Of a DNA stretch of 6,486 bases, positions 5,595 through 6,486 are shown piece after piece. The notes beneath the pieces were generated by a model that ran no database searches, had not been told where the DNA came from, and saw only the letters and a list, made by a program, of their open reading frames with translations. The translations under genes and the position numbers were made by a program. Numbering within the stretch: the first letter of the stretch is position 1; every line of letters starts with the position of its first letter. The stretch spans positions 1-6,486 of the forward strand of contig CANOCD010000067.1 of assembly GCA_947564495.1 (NCBI GenBank). The letters are read 5' to 3'. The DNA is from an uncultured Angelakisella sp. (lineage in GTDB: Bacteria; Bacillota; Clostridia; Oscillospirales; Ruminococcaceae).

Positions 5595-6486
5595 ATGAGG
5601 AATTACATCGTTCGCCGTCTCCTCCAGCTTCTTCCTGTGCTGCTGGGGATCAGTATTGTCATCTTTGCGGTGCTGCGCCTTATCCCCGGCGGGTTCGCCT
5701 CGGGGATGCTGGGCATCGACGCAACCCCGGAGCTGATCGCCCAGGTGGAGGCCCGGTACGGCCTGGACCAGCCTGCCGTCACCCAGTATCTCCGGTGGAT
5801 GAGCGGGGTCCTCCACGGGGACTTCGGCCAGTCCTTCCGGTCCGGGGCGGCCATCCTGCCGGAGATGATGACCCGCTTTGGCGTTACAGCCGAGCTGACC
5901 ATCCTGGCCGCCGTTATCTCCTGGTGCATCGCCCTGCCCCTGGGGATCCTGGCGGCGGTCAAACGGAACACCATGGCCGACCGGGTGGTTCGGGTCGCCG
6001 CCCTTTTGGGAGTCTCGGTTCCAGGCTTTGCCCTGTCCATCCTGGTCATCCTCTTTCTCTCCCTGGCCTTCAACTACTACCCGCCCCTGGACTATGTGGG
6101 ATTCTTCACCGACCCCGGGAAGAACCTGGAGATCATGGCCCTTCCCGCCCTGATCCTGGGGGCCAGTATGTCCGGTTCCGTTATGCGGATGACCCGCTCC
6201 TCGGTGCTGGAGATCTTCCGCCAGGACTTTATCAAGACGGTGCGGGCCAAGGGGGCCAGCGAGTGGGTGACTATCGTCCGCCACGTTCTGCGAAACGCCC
6301 TTATCCCCATTGTCACCTTGGTGGGAATGCAGATCGGCTCCCTTTTGGGGGGCGCGGTGGTTATCGAACAGATCTTTTCCCTGCCCGGGCTGGGGCTGAT
6401 GACCCTTACCGGCATCAACAACCGGGACTACCCGGTGGTGCAGGGCGGTGTCCTGTTTATCGCCTTTATCTATGTGCCGGATGAGG
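5595..6486 (+). CDS. DppB/OppB-type ABC transporter permease, 3' end cut by the window
   Basis: One of the two membrane subunits expected for the peptide-type importer whose binding protein is encoded just upstream. The reading frame is open to the window edge (297 complete codons). It begins MRNYIVRRLLQLLPVLLGIS, the usual DppB start with membrane helix 1 at about residues 8-29. The periplasmic region carries RYGLDQP and GDFGQSFRSG, both typical. Further hydrophobic segments lie at about 98-118, 136-156, 177-195, 241-262 and 280-294. The EAA loop that docks on the ATPase is VRAKGASEW...RHVLRNALIP (about 216-239). GGAGGG (5585-5590) lies 4 bases before the ATG. Roughly ten to twenty residues should be missing. 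The last three codons (PDE) depart from the hydrophobic VN-LVD stretch usual here, which may reflect sequence quality at an edge. A DppC-like partner and ATPase genes are expected beyond the window. Confidence 0.95.
   Translation, partial: MRNYIVRRLLQLLPVLLGISIVIFAVLRLIPGGFASGMLGIDATPELIAQVEARYGLDQPAVTQYLRWMSGVLHGDFGQSFRSGAAILPEMMTRFGVTAELTILAAVISWCIALPLGILAAVKRNTMADRVVRVAALLGVSVPGFALSILVILFLSLAFNYYPPLDYVGFFTDPGKNLEIMALPALILGASMSGSVMRMTRSSVLEIFRQDFIKTVRAKGASEWVTIVRHVLRNALIPIVTLVGMQIGSLLGGAVVIEQIFSLPGLGLMTLTGINNRDYPVVQGGVLFIAFIYVPDE

Noticed and set aside
5538..6284. Minus-strand open frame opposite the permease
   Set aside because: The sense strand encodes a clear DppB permease with EAA loop and ribosome site; the antisense frame is Gly/Asp/His/Pro-rich noise.

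Overview
The window looks like a chromosomal segment from a high-GC, low-G+C-lineage (Firmicutes) bacterium, most plausibly a gut Clostridia/Oscillospiraceae-type organism. This is inferred from strong AGGAGG ribosome binding sites, sigma-A type promoters with 17-base spacers, GC-rich C-ending codons, and the mix of protein families. Taxonomy cannot be fixed without a search.

Layout. A short minus-strand gene (27-263) encodes a 78-residue protein made mostly of seven consecutive coiled-coil heptads. It has its own promoter and an adjacent palindrome. A small intergenic stretch (318-413) follows. Next come two overlapping minus-strand genes, anmK (414-1607) and murQ (1600-2520), transcribed from a well-formed promoter at 2557-2585. 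Diverging from this pair is a plus-strand operon: a cytoplasmic serine hydrolase of the beta-lactamase/AmiE-like family (2711-3742, probably starting at TTG), a family-5 solute-binding lipoprotein (3813-5456) and a DppB/OppB-type permease (5595 to the window edge, incomplete). Stem-loops sit in the leader and in both intergenic gaps. The strongest lies between binding protein and permease and looks like a leaky terminator.

How the genes fit together. MurQ and AnmK are the two diagnostic enzymes for recovering the cell-wall sugar MurNAc: AnmK makes MurNAc-6-phosphate from anhydro-MurNAc, and MurQ splits it to GlcNAc-6-phosphate and D-lactate. The divergent operon would add peptide-type ABC uptake and a cytosolic hydrolase related to MurNAc-L-alanine amidases. 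A coherent reading is a muropeptide salvage island in which peptide-bearing wall fragments are imported by the ABC system, the hydrolase removes the peptide, and AnmK/MurQ process the sugar. The kinase and etherase assignments are firm; the transporter substrate and hydrolase reaction are inferred from context.

No rRNA, tRNA, CRISPR, insertion sequence or phage gene was recognised. No clearly new enzyme system was found. The least explained items are the coiled-coil mini-gene with its control region and the structured leader/intergenic RNAs of the transporter operon.
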